A stretch of 30,108 bases of DNA, taken from contig DDYF01000024.1 in the NCBI GenBank assembly GCA_002347645.1, positions 1-30,108 of the forward strand. The letters are read 5' to 3'. The stretch is from Thermoleophilia bacterium UBA2241. Lineage in GTDB: Bacteria; Actinomycetota; Thermoleophilia; UBA2241. The translations under genes were made by a program, and so were the position numbers. How positions within the stretch are numbered: position 1 is the stretch's first letter; each line of letters opens with the position of its first letter. This document shows positions 21,841 through 29,272 of this stretch, in pieces. The notes under the pieces are model-generated. The model was not told the DNA's origin and did no database searches. It was given only the letters and a program-made list of their open reading frames with translations.

Positions 21841-22839
21841 ATGGACCGCATCACGCGCAGACGGTTCCTGGGACTGACCGCCGCGGCAGGCGCCGCGGCG
21901 GCGTTGGCGGCCGCGGGCTGCGGCGGCGAGACGCCGCAGGCGCCGCCGACGAACGCCCGTCGCAGTCCGGACCCGATTCCCTCGGAAGCCCCCACCGATG
22001 CGACACGGCAGACGCCGCGTCCAGAGGCAGGGCGGCCCGTCCTGGCCGTCGCGCGCGGCGGCGACCCGCGGGACATCACCGCCGCCGCCGTCGACGAGCT
22101 CGGCGGGATCAAGCGGTTCGTCCGGCGCGGCGACGACGTCGTCATCAAGCCCAACATCTGCACCGGCTACCACGGGCCCGACTACGCGGCGACGACCAAT
22201 CCCGTGGTCGTGGCCACGCTGGTCGCCCTGTGCCGCGGCGCGGGGGCAGACCGGGTGCGCGTCATGGACTCTCCCTTCGGCGGACCGGCCGACGAGGCCT
22301 ACCGGGTGAGCGGCATCGCCGCCGCCGTCGACGAGGCCGGCGGCGAGATGGAGCTCATGGCGCCGGCGAAGTTCCAAGAGGTCGAGATCCCCGCCGGCCG
22401 CGCGATCTCGAGCTGGCCGATCTACCGCGACGTCCTGAGCTGCGACGTCCTCATCAACGTCCCCATCGCCAAGGATCACGGGCTCACGCGGCTCTCACTG
22501 GGCGGCAAGAACCTGCTCGGAGTGATCCTCGACCCCGGGTCCCTGCACGGTGACATCGGCCAGCGCACGGCCGACCTCTTGAGCGTCTGCCGCCCGACCC
22601 TGACGGTCGTCGACGCCGTGCGCATCCTCACGGCCAACGGCCCCACCGGCGGCGATCTCGACGACGTCGAGAGGCTTGATACCGTGATCGCGGGGACGGA
22701 CGCAGTGGCGGCCGACAGCTACGCGGCGACGCTGTTCGGCCTGGACGGCGGTGACGTCCCCTACGTCCGCGCCGCCGCGCAGATGGGCCTCGGCGAGATC
22801 GACCTCGACGGGGTCGACGTGCGCCGCGTCCGCGTCTGA
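21841..22839 (+). CDS. Tat-exported DUF362 protein (possible lipoprotein)
   Basis: 332 residues. The N-terminus has a twin-arginine motif T-R-R-R-F-L-G at residues 5-11, an Ala-rich hydrophobic stretch, then A-A-A-G-C-G-G, which could be a lipobox with Cys 27. A Pro/Thr-rich spacer precedes the DUF362 domain (about 65-330): V-V-I-K-P-N-I-C at 101-108, AATTNPVVVATLV near 115-130, and N-V-P-I-A-K-D-H-G-L-T near 207-217. DUF362 domains are often found beside ferredoxin domains and are proposed to bind iron-sulfur or metal sites. No ferredoxin domain is fused here. Tat export means it would fold with cofactor before export. The start at 21841 gives the shortest normal Tat signal; ATG 21808 is possible. 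Confidence 0.87.
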   Translation: MDRITRRRFLGLTAAAGAAAALAAAGCGGETPQAPPTNARRSPDPIPSEAPTDATRQTPRPEAGRPVLAVARGGDPRDITAAAVDELGGIKRFVRRGDDVVIKPNICTGYHGPDYAATTNPVVVATLVALCRGAGADRVRVMDSPFGGPADEAYRVSGIAAAVDEAGGEMELMAPAKFQEVEIPAGRAISSWPIYRDVLSCDVLINVPIAKDHGLTRLSLGGKNLLGVILDPGSLHGDIGQRTADLLSVCRPTLTVVDAVRILTANGPTGGDLDDVERLDTVIAGTDAVAADSYAATLFGLDGGDVPYVRAAAQMGLGEIDLDGVDVRRVRV

Positions 22840-22898
22840 CGGCGCCGGGCGCACGCCGCGCCCCGCCGCGTGCACGCTCACGGCGCGATGGAGGCAGT

Positions 22899-22904
22899 TA
22901 CAAT
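22899..22904 (+). promoter_or_regulatory. -10 element of a leaderless nucleotidyltransferase-gene promoter
   Basis: TACAAT, close to consensus, with exactly seven bases before ATG 22912. No Shine-Dalgarno sequence. The upstream in-frame ATG at 22888 would lie before the transcript start. Confidence 0.55.
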
Positions 22905-22911
22905 CGCGCCG

Positions 22912-23874
22912 ATGGAGACACGTCACCCCGCACGCACCGCCCTGGCCTCGCCGCCGGGGCCGGGCACCACGAGGCTGCGCGAAGGCACCCTGAGCGCGAC
23001 GACCGCGCGCCACGAGCGCATGATGACCGAGGCGCGGCGCATCATCGACGCCGGTAACGAACGCGGCGTGGTGCTCCGTCTCACCGGCGGCCTGGCTGTC
23101 CGTCACTACGCGATCGACCTCGAGTTCGCCGAGCGCGAGTACTCCGACATCGACCTGATCGGGCTGCGCCGCCAGAGCGCCGAGATCGGCGCGTTGCTCG
23201 ACGAGCTCGGCTACCTCGAGAACATCTACGTGGCGACGGCGACCGGCGGCGCCCAGCGCCAGTTCTTCCTGCCGGCGCGGGACCTTGCCTCGCGCCGGCA
23301 CGTCGCCAAACGCGGCGCCGCGAGCCTGCCGGTCTACGCCGCCGTCCCGCCCAGCGACCACCTGGACGTCTTTCTGGACGCCATGAAGATGGACCACGAG
23401 GTGGAGATGCGGGACCGGCTCGCGACCAACACGTACGCGATCTCGCCCGCGGACCTGTTCCTCTGCAAGCTGCAGATCGTGCGCCTCAACGAGAAGGACG
23501 CCCACGACGTCATCACGCTCTGCAAGGACGTCTACGTCGACTTCGAGGACCACCCCGGCGTCCTCGACCTGACGCGCGTCGCCGAAGCCTGTGCCCGGGA
23601 CTGGGGCCTGTACGTCGACGTCATGGGCAACATCGACATCGTCCTCGACCGTCTGGCCTCCTACGAACTGACCGTGAGGGAGTTCACCCGAGTCAGGCGC
23701 ACGCTCGAGCTGGCTCAGGACATGATGGCCGAGGCGTCGAAGTCGCTCCGCTGGCGACTGCGGGCGCGGGTGGGCAAGCGGGTCAAGTGGTATCGCGAGG
23801 TCGAAGAGACCCTCGCGGGAAGCGGCCGCGAGGCGGACGTGGCCGTTCGTACCAAGACCGGGCGGACACCCTAG
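22912..23874 (+). CDS. Nucleotidyltransferase-like protein (AbiEii-like fold)
   Basis: 320 residues. A nucleotidyltransferase core is visible: R-L-T-G-G-L-A-V-R (GG at 59-60) followed by S-D-I-D-L-I-G (D79 and D81), and a likely third carboxylate in H-L-D-V-F-L-D near 153. The second half has S-P-A-D-L-F-L-C-K-L and N-E-K-D-A-H-D-V, which resemble the conserved stretch of AbiEii/AbiGii-type proteins. AbiE toxins are NTases that block growth in phage defence, but here no AbiEi-like antitoxin is adjacent, so a stand-alone role is equally possible. The start is ATG 22912, seven bases after a TACAAT element. Its C-terminus is basic (R-W-R-L-R-A-R-V-G-K-R). It ends nine bases before the hemerythrin-like gene. 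Confidence 0.75.
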   Translation: METRHPARTALASPPGPGTTRLREGTLSATTARHERMMTEARRIIDAGNERGVVLRLTGGLAVRHYAIDLEFAEREYSDIDLIGLRRQSAEIGALLDELGYLENIYVATATGGAQRQFFLPARDLASRRHVAKRGAASLPVYAAVPPSDHLDVFLDAMKMDHEVEMRDRLATNTYAISPADLFLCKLQIVRLNEKDAHDVITLCKDVYVDFEDHPGVLDLTRVAEACARDWGLYVDVMGNIDIVLDRLASYELTVREFTRVRRTLELAQDMMAEASKSLRWRLRARVGKRVKWYREVEETLAGSGREADVAVRTKTGRTP

Positions 23875-23883
23875 ACCGCCTCG

Positions 23884-24288
23884 GTGGACTCCTGCCACGA
23901 TCCCAAAAAGGAGCATCTCCTCTTCACCATGCTCCACCACAGGGGGCTCTCCCGGGCCGAGGACCCGTTGCGGCTGCTCGTGCACGAGCACGAGATCCTG
24001 CACGCCACCCTCGAGACCGCCGCCGAGTGGATCCCGGAGCTGAGGCGCGGAGACCAGAACGCGGTCGAGCCGCTGCGCCATGACCTGTACGCGTTCATCG
24101 ACCTCGTCGACGAGCACATCGCGACGGAAGAGGCCGGGGTCGTCGTCAGCGCGGCAGAGCTGCTCTCGGAAGACGACCATGACGAGCTGCACCAAGCTTT
24201 CGAGACCGTCCAGTGCGACGAGGATGACGAGGGCGCCCTCGAGTACTACCGCGAACTCGCGCACGAGCTCGCCAGCTACAGCTCCTGA
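23884..24288 (+). CDS. Hemerythrin-like (HHE cation-binding) protein
   Basis: 134 residues. Four amphipathic helices are visible: L-L-V-H-E-H-E-I-L-H near residues 35-45, H-D-L-Y-A-F-I-D-L-V-D-E-H-I-A-T-E-E near 67-84, D-D-H-D-E-L-H-Q near 98-105, and a last helix YYRELAHELA. Histidines and glutamates sit at the spacings used for a di-iron site, so it could bind iron and sense or handle oxygen, NO or related species. The start is GTG 23884, nine bases after the previous stop, with no Shine-Dalgarno sequence; ATG 23929 is an in-frame alternative that would leave the iron helices intact. A GGAG sequence at 23910-23913 lies too far (15 nt) from that ATG to be its ribosome-binding site. The end overlaps the convergent DUF438-like gene by 13 bp. 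Confidence 0.78.
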   Translation: MDSCHDPKKEHLLFTMLHHRGLSRAEDPLRLLVHEHEILHATLETAAEWIPELRRGDQNAVEPLRHDLYAFIDLVDEHIATEEAGVVVSAAELLSEDDHDELHQAFETVQCDEDDEGALEYYRELAHELASYSS

Positions 24289-25265
24289 CCGGCGTCGAGC
24301 GCCCAGCCCGCGGCGCCTTCCTGGCCCGCGACGTCCGCCCAGTCGTCGTCGTCGAGAGCGCGGAACGCGGCCGGGGCGAGGAACTCCTCCTCCGCGTCGA
24401 GGGCGCGTCGTACGGCGGCCACGGCGGCGCGGGCCAGCGCGACGGCGACGGCCGCTGCGACCTCGCCGGGACCCGTCGTCGCGCGCGCCCTGTCCAGCGC
24501 CTCGACGGCCTCGCCGACCCGCTCCCCGACCATCTCCGGAATGCTCGGCCCGATTCTCGCGGCCACCACGGGGTACCAGGCGAGCCGCAGGCGCCGCCCC
24601 TGGCGCTCCATGTCCCCCAGCTTGGCGACGAGGCCGCCGAAGGCGGGCCCGGCCTCGTGCCAACGCGCCTCGTCGGGGGGGTCGCCGATCGCCTCCACGA
24701 CGCCTTCGACGAGGCTCGCGAGAGCGGCCAGCCGACTGCGCTCTCGCTCGAGCGCCCGAAGCGGATGTGACGGGCCGAGCGCCGTCAGCGCCGCGGGCCA
24801 CCCGGACACCGGTCCGACGATGCCCGCCGTACTCGCGGCCCGCACGCCGGCTTCGCGCTCACGCGAGCGGGCGACGGCGGCGACCTCCTCCGCATCGAGC
24901 CCTCCGGTGAGCTCATCGATCCTGGCCGCGAGCGCGCCGATCGACGTGCCGTGCGCGAGTTCGCGCAGCACCCCGAGGACGTCGTCGCCCATCGCCGAGT
25001 CCTCGGCGGGGCCCGGCGCCGCCCCGGCGATCGCAGGGGCGGCGCCGGTCACCCTCCCTATCTCGGCCTGGATCTCGCGCAGCAGGTCGAGCCACGGCAG
25101 ATCCATGGCCACCGCCACATCCTGCAAGGCGGCGACCCGCAGCCAGCGGCGCGACGCGTCGGAATCGCCCAAGCGCGCGAAGAAGGGGTGACGCGACACC
25201 AGGAAGTCGTCCAGGAACGGGTACTCCCCGAGCAGGGTGTGGAGCGTGGTCGTGCGCGTCAGCAC
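24276..25265 (-). CDS. DUF1858/DUF438-like protein with degenerate hemerythrin region
   Basis: 329 residues. The first 70 residues (T-L-H-T-L-L-G-E-Y-P ... L-L-R-E-I) fit DUF1858, a small helical domain found at the start of ScdA/RIC- and DUF438-like proteins. Residues about 160-315 follow the DUF438 hemerythrin layout segment by segment: S-H-P-L-R-A-L-E-R-E, W-Y-P-V-V-A-A-R-I-G, M-V-G-E-R-V-G-E-A, and L-D-A-E-E-E-F-L-A-P ... D-D-D-D-W. Several histidines expected as iron ligands are replaced, leaving an apparently metal-poor version. Relatives repair iron-sulfur clusters or respond to NO. The GTG start follows GGAGGG at short spacing. It is convergent with an intact hemerythrin-like gene, and the two share a 13-bp overlap. 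Confidence 0.68.
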   Translation of the reverse strand: MLTRTTTLHTLLGEYPFLDDFLVSRHPFFARLGDSDASRRWLRVAALQDVAVAMDLPWLDLLREIQAEIGRVTGAAPAIAGAAPGPAEDSAMGDDVLGVLRELAHGTSIGALAARIDELTGGLDAEEVAAVARSREREAGVRAASTAGIVGPVSGWPAALTALGPSHPLRALERERSRLAALASLVEGVVEAIGDPPDEARWHEAGPAFGGLVAKLGDMERQGRRLRLAWYPVVAARIGPSIPEMVGERVGEAVEALDRARATTGPGEVAAAVAVALARAAVAAVRRALDAEEEFLAPAAFRALDDDDWADVAGQEGAAGWALDAGQEL

Positions 25266-25480
25266 AGGGCCTCCCTCCCGCGGGCGGCCGCGACCCCCCG
25301 CCTTCGCCGAGCGACGGCCTCACTCTACCCGACCGACCGCGTTCCGGTGGCGGGGGCGTCACTGCCTCGAGCCCGGAGCGCCTCGGACACCGGGGGCACG
25401 GCTGGATGCCCCGGCCGCCCGGTGGTATCCTGCCGCTCCCGCGTCATCCCTCACGATCTGCCGCACGAGTCACGCCTTCG
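25266..25480. promoter_or_regulatory. Divergent region upstream of the ABC-F gene
   Basis: 215 bases. TATCCT preceded by TGG (extended -10) lies at 25426-25431, giving a 40- to 45-nt leader for the ABC-F gene. No leader peptide, uORF or hairpin of the kind that controls antibiotic-resistance ABC-F genes could be made out with confidence. Confidence 0.4.
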
Positions 25481-27475
25481 ATGAGCGTCATCGCCTTTCA
25501 CAACGTCGAGAAGTCCTACGGCGGACAGCGCCTGTTCGCCGGGGCGACGTTCGCCGTAGACGCGCACGACCACGCCGTCCTGGTCGGACGGAACGGCAGC
25601 GGCAAGACCACGCTGTTGCGGCTCATGGCCAACGTCGAGCAGCCAGACTCGGGCACCGTCGCGCGAGCGCGGGGACGCCGAATCTGGCTGCACGAGCAGA
25701 CGCCGGAACTCGCCGGCGACCAGCCGGTGAACGACTATCTTGCCGAGGCGTTCGGCGAAGCCGTGAGCCTCGAGGCACGCCTGCGTGCGACCGAGGAGGC
25801 ACTCGCGGGCCTCGACGAGCACAGCCCGGAACTGCGCGACACGATGAGGACCTACCAGCAGTTGCAGCGCCGATTCGAGGACGTCGGCGGCTACGCCTAC
25901 CGAAGCCGGCTCGGCGGCGTGGTCGAGGGGCTCGGACTGCCCGCCGCCATGCTGGAGCGCGGGCTGCACTCGCTCTCGGGCGGGGAGCTCACCCGCGTCA
26001 CTCTGGCGCGCGCCCTGCTCGCCGACGCCGACCTCCTCTTGCTCGACGAGCCGACCAACCATCTCGACATCGACTCCGTCGAGTGGCTGGAGCAGTTCCT
26101 CGTCGACTACGGGCGCGCCTTCGTGCTCGTGACGCACGACCGGCGCCTGCTGGAGCACGTCGGCCGCCGGGTCCTGGCGGTCGATCACGAGCACGTCGAG
26201 GCGATCACGGGCGATTTCGCCACGTACATGCGAGAACGCGAGGCCAGTGGCGACCTCTTGCGCCGTCGCTACGAACAGGACCTCGAGAAGGTCGAGCAAC
26301 TGCAGCGGTTCTACGACCGGTTCCACGCCAAGAAGAACAAGGCCAAGCAGGCCAAGGCCAAGCTCACCCAGATCGAACGTATCAGGACGGGAATGAAGCC
26401 GCCGCCGCGCCGGGCGAAGAGCCTCAAGCTGGGCCTTCCCCAGCCTCGGCCGTCGGCGCGCGTCGTCCTCGAGATGAAGACGCCGGCGGTGAGCGTGGGG
26501 TCGGCCGACGACCCGGACGGCGTACGCACCCTGGTGCGCGACGTCGACGTCGTGATCGAGCGCGGGGAGAAAGTAGCGCTCGTCGGCCCGAACGGTGCCG
26601 GGAAGACCACGCTGGTCGAGACCGTCGCAGGCTTGCGGAGCGTGGCGCGGGGGGCGGTCCACCTCGGTCACAACGTCCGATGCGCCTACTACTCGCAGCA
26701 GGGACGCGAACTGCGCGAGGACTGGACGATGCTCCAGAACGTGCTTCCCCTGGTCGGCCACGATGAGGAGCAGGCCCGCCGGCTGCTCGGGCGCTTTCTC
26801 TTCACCTCGGATGAAGTCGAGAAGGAGGTCGCCGTCCTCTCGGGTGGCGAGCGCAGCCGCCTGCGGCTCCTCCGTCTTCTGGTCGGCGAAGCCAACTTCC
26901 TGTTGCTGGACGAGCCTACGAACCATCTCGACGTGACGTCGGTCGACGCGCTGGCCGACGGGCTGGACGACTACAGCGGGACCCTCCTGCTGGTGACGCA
27001 CGACCGGCATCTGATCGACCGTGTCGCCGCGCGCGTCTTCGAGATCCACGACGGACGCCTCCTCACGCACCTCTCCCCCGCGCGCTACTGGGAGGCGCGC
27101 GGGGCGCGCGCGGCGACCGCGACCGGCACGTCGGGCGCACGCGCGGAGACGACGCTCAAGCCGGGAGCGGGCGCGCAGCCCGGCGCACCGCGGCGGCGCG
27201 ACACGGGGCGAGCGGCGGCGCCCGACGGCGCCGCCAGGACGCGCCAGAGGAGCGCCGAAGACGCCCGCCGCCACCGCGCCCGAGTGCGCTCGACCGAGGC
27301 CGCGATCCTCAGACTCGAGCGCCGCCTCGGCGAGATCGACGCCGAGTTCGCCGAGCCGGACACGTATGCCGACGGGGAGAGCGTGGCTCGACTGCTCGCC
27401 GAGAGAGCTGCGACCGAGAAGGAGCTCCAGGAGGAGTACGAGCGGTGGTCCGGCCTTTTGGACGGCGAGGAGTAG
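25481..27475 (+). CDS. ABC-F family ribosome-associated ATPase
   Basis: 664 residues with two ABC cassettes and no membrane domain. Cassette 1: Walker A GRNGSGKT (36-43), signature LSGGE (165-169), Walker B and D-loop LLLDEPTNHLDI. Cassette 2: Walker A GPNGAGKT (369-376), signature LSGGE (453-457), LLLDEPTNHLDV. A basic linker between them (R-F-H-A-K-K-N-K-A-K-Q-A near 280-310) is the P-tRNA interaction motif, and a final coiled-coil domain (about 600-664) resembles that of Uup-type proteins. ABC-F proteins bind the ribosomal E site and relieve stalled translation, and some protect against antibiotics; which subtype this is cannot be told. A low-complexity Ala/Arg/Gly insert lies at about 550-600. 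The start M-S-V-I-A-F-H-N lacks a Shine-Dalgarno sequence. MutY follows three bases after the stop. Confidence 0.9.
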   Translation: MSVIAFHNVEKSYGGQRLFAGATFAVDAHDHAVLVGRNGSGKTTLLRLMANVEQPDSGTVARARGRRIWLHEQTPELAGDQPVNDYLAEAFGEAVSLEARLRATEEALAGLDEHSPELRDTMRTYQQLQRRFEDVGGYAYRSRLGGVVEGLGLPAAMLERGLHSLSGGELTRVTLARALLADADLLLLDEPTNHLDIDSVEWLEQFLVDYGRAFVLVTHDRRLLEHVGRRVLAVDHEHVEAITGDFATYMREREASGDLLRRRYEQDLEKVEQLQRFYDRFHAKKNKAKQAKAKLTQIERIRTGMKPPPRRAKSLKLGLPQPRPSARVVLEMKTPAVSVGSADDPDGVRTLVRDVDVVIERGEKVALVGPNGAGKTTLVETVAGLRSVARGAVHLGHNVRCAYYSQQGRELREDWTMLQNVLPLVGHDEEQARRLLGRFLFTSDEVEKEVAVLSGGERSRLRLLRLLVGEANFLLLDEPTNHLDVTSVDALADGLDDYSGTLLLVTHDRHLIDRVAARVFEIHDGRLLTHLSPARYWEARGARAATATGTSGARAETTLKPGAGAQPGAPRRRDTGRAAAPDGAARTRQRSAEDARRHRARVRSTEAAILRLERRLGEIDAEFAEPDTYADGESVARLLAERAATEKELQEEYERWSGLLDGEE

Positions 27476-27478
27476 CTC

Positions 27479-28345
27479 GTGGCCGTTGAGCGACGCCAGG
27501 GCGGCGCCCGACCGGCCATGCAGGCGCCCGTCCTCGCCGCGGGCCAGGTGTCGGTGCTCCATGCGCGCCTGTTCGCCTGGTACGCGGCCAACCGGCGGGC
27601 GTTGCCCTGGCGAGAGACCACCGACCCGTACGCGATCCTCGTCAGCGAGGTCATGCTCCAACAGACCCAGGTCGCGCGCGTCATCCCGGCGTACGGCGCG
27701 TTCCTGGCCGCCTTCCCGAGCCTCGCGACGCTCGCCGGCGCGCAGCTCGCCGACGTCCTGCGGCGATGGCGCGGCTTGGGTTACAACAACCGCGCCGGGC
27801 AGCTCTGGCGCTGTGCGCACGCCTGCATCGCCGCACGGGCTCCGGGCCGGCCGGCCTCGCTGCCGGCCGATGTCGACGGATTGATGGCCCTGCCCGGCGT
27901 CGGCCCCTACACCGCGCGCGCCGTGATGGCGTTCGCCTACAACGCCGACGTCGCCGCCGTCGACGCCAACGTACGCCGGGTCCTGATCCACGAGCTCCGT
28001 CTGTCGCCCGATCTGCCCGAGCGCACCCTCCAGGCGGTAGCGGACCAGGTCCTCCCTCGCGGCCGCAGCCGCGATTGGCACAACGCGGTCATGGATTACG
28101 GCGCCCTCGTCCTGACGGCGCGTGCCACCGGCATCGCCCCACGCACGCGCCAAGGCCCGTTTGAAGGGTCGCGCCGGTGGCAGCGGTCTCGCCTCCTGCG
28201 CAGCCTGCTGGACGACGGACCGCAGACGGTCACGGGACTGGCCGCCCACCTCGGACTCGGTCGCGACGTCATCGACGACCTGATCGCCGCGCTCGAGTGC
28301 GACGGCCTTGTTCATCGCGCCGGCGGGCGCGTGATCGTGGCCTGA
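27479..28345 (+). CDS. mutY: A/G-specific adenine glycosylase MutY, clusterless form
   Basis: 288 residues. MutY removes adenine mispaired with 8-oxoguanine. It has the catalytic Glu motif S-E-V-M-L-Q-Q-T-Q, the helix-hairpin-helix L-P-G-V-G-P-Y-T-A, and the catalytic Asp in A-A-V-D-A-N-V-R-R. The usual [4Fe-4S] ligands C-x6-C-x2-C-x5-C, expected after M-D-Y-G-A-L, are all absent (A-L-V-L-T-A-R-A-T-G-I-A-P). The C-terminal NUDIX-like 8-oxoG-recognition domain is also missing; instead a short winged-helix-like segment ends the protein. The family body is otherwise intact, including P-F-E-G-S-R-R. The GTG start has GAGGAG six bases upstream, overlapping the ABC-F stop region, so translation is probably coupled. 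Confidence 0.88.
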   Translation: MAVERRQGGARPAMQAPVLAAGQVSVLHARLFAWYAANRRALPWRETTDPYAILVSEVMLQQTQVARVIPAYGAFLAAFPSLATLAGAQLADVLRRWRGLGYNNRAGQLWRCAHACIAARAPGRPASLPADVDGLMALPGVGPYTARAVMAFAYNADVAAVDANVRRVLIHELRLSPDLPERTLQAVADQVLPRGRSRDWHNAVMDYGALVLTARATGIAPRTRQGPFEGSRRWQRSRLLRSLLDDGPQTVTGLAAHLGLGRDVIDDLIAALECDGLVHRAGGRVIVA

Positions 28346-28401
28346 GACGGCGCCTGCTCGGGTAAGCTCTGGCTCGTACCTCACGACCGGGAGACGGAGC
28401 T

Positions 28402-28872
28402 CTGATCTACGACGTCGACATCGTGCGCGTGCCCGAGCAGGCGGTCGTGTCCCTGCGTGAGCGCGGGCCTATCGCAGAGATCGGCGCACGGATGACCCGC
28501 CTGCGCGACCTCGTCGCTTCGGCGGGTCTGACGCCGGTCGGACCGATGATGGGGCGCTTCTATGGCGACCCCGCCCTTCGCGACCCGGACTACGAGGTCT
28601 GTCTGCCCGTCGCCCCGCGCGCCGACGGGTCCATCCCCGACGCCGTCGGCCCGGCCCGGGGGGAACTCGTCCCGGCGCATCACGCGCTGGCGACGACACA
28701 CGTCGGGCAGCGCGACGCCATGGACGATGCCGTGCACGCGCTCTTCGAGGCCCTCGACGCGGTCGGGTACCGCGCGAGCGGTCCGCTGACCGAGGTCTAC
28801 GTGACAGCGCACGAGACCATGCACGACCCGGCGCAGCACGTCACCGAACTGCGCCTGCCGTACGCCCGCTGA
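28402..28872 (+). CDS. GyrI-like small-molecule-binding protein
   Basis: 156 residues if translation starts at CTG 28402, giving an N-terminus I-Y-D-V-D-I-V-R-V-P-E-Q-A-V that fits the GyrI/effector-binding fold. GTG 28423 is the first standard start but removes the first strand. No ATG, GTG or TTG lies in frame between the TAA at 28363 and 28423. GGGAG lies eight bases before the CTG. The rest matches the family: V-G-P-M-M-G-R-F-Y near 48-56, D-Y-E-V-C-L-P-V near 64-71, and the closing strand L-T-E-V-Y-V. GyrI-like domains bind drug-like or hydrophobic ligands, alone or fused to AraC/MerR regulators; this one has no DNA-binding domain. TAAGCT at 28363-28368 is a possible -10. Confidence 0.8.
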   Translation: MIYDVDIVRVPEQAVVSLRERGPIAEIGARMTRLRDLVASAGLTPVGPMMGRFYGDPALRDPDYEVCLPVAPRADGSIPDAVGPARGELVPAHHALATTHVGQRDAMDDAVHALFEALDAVGYRASGPLTEVYVTAHETMHDPAQHVTELRLPYAR

Positions 28873-28957
28873 ACGCGCCCGGCGGACCACCCGCCCAGAG
28901 CCGCGCGCGCGCCCGCCCCGCCGAGCACGACCCGGACTCGCCCGCCCGAACCCCCTC

Positions 28958-29272
28958 TCAGGTGCGGAACATCGTCAGCAGCATGGCCAGTTCGCCCGAG
29001 GCCTGCACTGCGTGCCGCATCCCCGCGGGCATGTAGAAGAGCCTGCCGGCCCTCGCCTCGTGGGCGACGCCCTCAAGCACCACGCTCCCCTGCCCGTCGA
29101 GGATCTGGATCGCCGCCGGCACGCTCGCCGTGTGCTCGGAGAGCTCCTGGCCGGGTGCGAACGTGAAGTGGATGATCTTGTGGTGCTCGTTCTCGACGAT
29201 GCTCTTGCTGACGATCCCGTTCTCGGCCACCTCGAGCATCTCGCCCAGGTCGGCCAGGACAGGTGCTTCCAT
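28958..29272 (-). CDS. Small single-domain cupin
   Basis: 104 residues forming one cupin barrel. The first motif, F-A-P-G-Q-E-L-S-E-H-T-A-S-V-P-A, keeps one His (the usual HxH is reduced to E-H). The second, A-G-R-L-F-Y-M-P-A-G-M-R-H-A-V near 77-91, keeps P-A-G-x-x-H. The metal site is thus incomplete, and many such proteins only sense or bind. This subfamily (start V-L-A-D-L, ending in M-L-L-T-M-F-R-T) resembles small cupins that occur near stress and redox genes in other bacteria. The ATG has GGGGAGAG just upstream. It is convergent with the GyrI-like gene, with 85 bases between them and no strong hairpin. Confidence 0.85.
   Translation of the reverse strand: MEAPVLADLGEMLEVAENGIVSKSIVENEHHKIIHFTFAPGQELSEHTASVPAAIQILDGQGSVVLEGVAHEARAGRLFYMPAGMRHAVQASGELAMLLTMFRT

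Noticed and set aside
19545..22553. Very long open plus-strand frame (about 1000 codons)
   Set aside because: It runs antisense to the bicupin and membrane-protein genes and out of frame with the DUF362 gene, all of which have domain matches and start signals. The translation is Arg/Gly/His-rich low-complexity sequence. Long shadow frames are common at this GC content.
22495..24801. Long minus-strand frame opposite the nucleotidyltransferase and hemerythrin genes
   Set aside because: Arg/Gly-rich shadow frame. The plus-strand genes have motifs and start signals.
25451..28384. Very long open minus-strand frame (about 980 codons)
   Set aside because: Antisense to ABC-F and mutY, both with full motif sets. 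No ribosome-binding site or domain in the minus frame.
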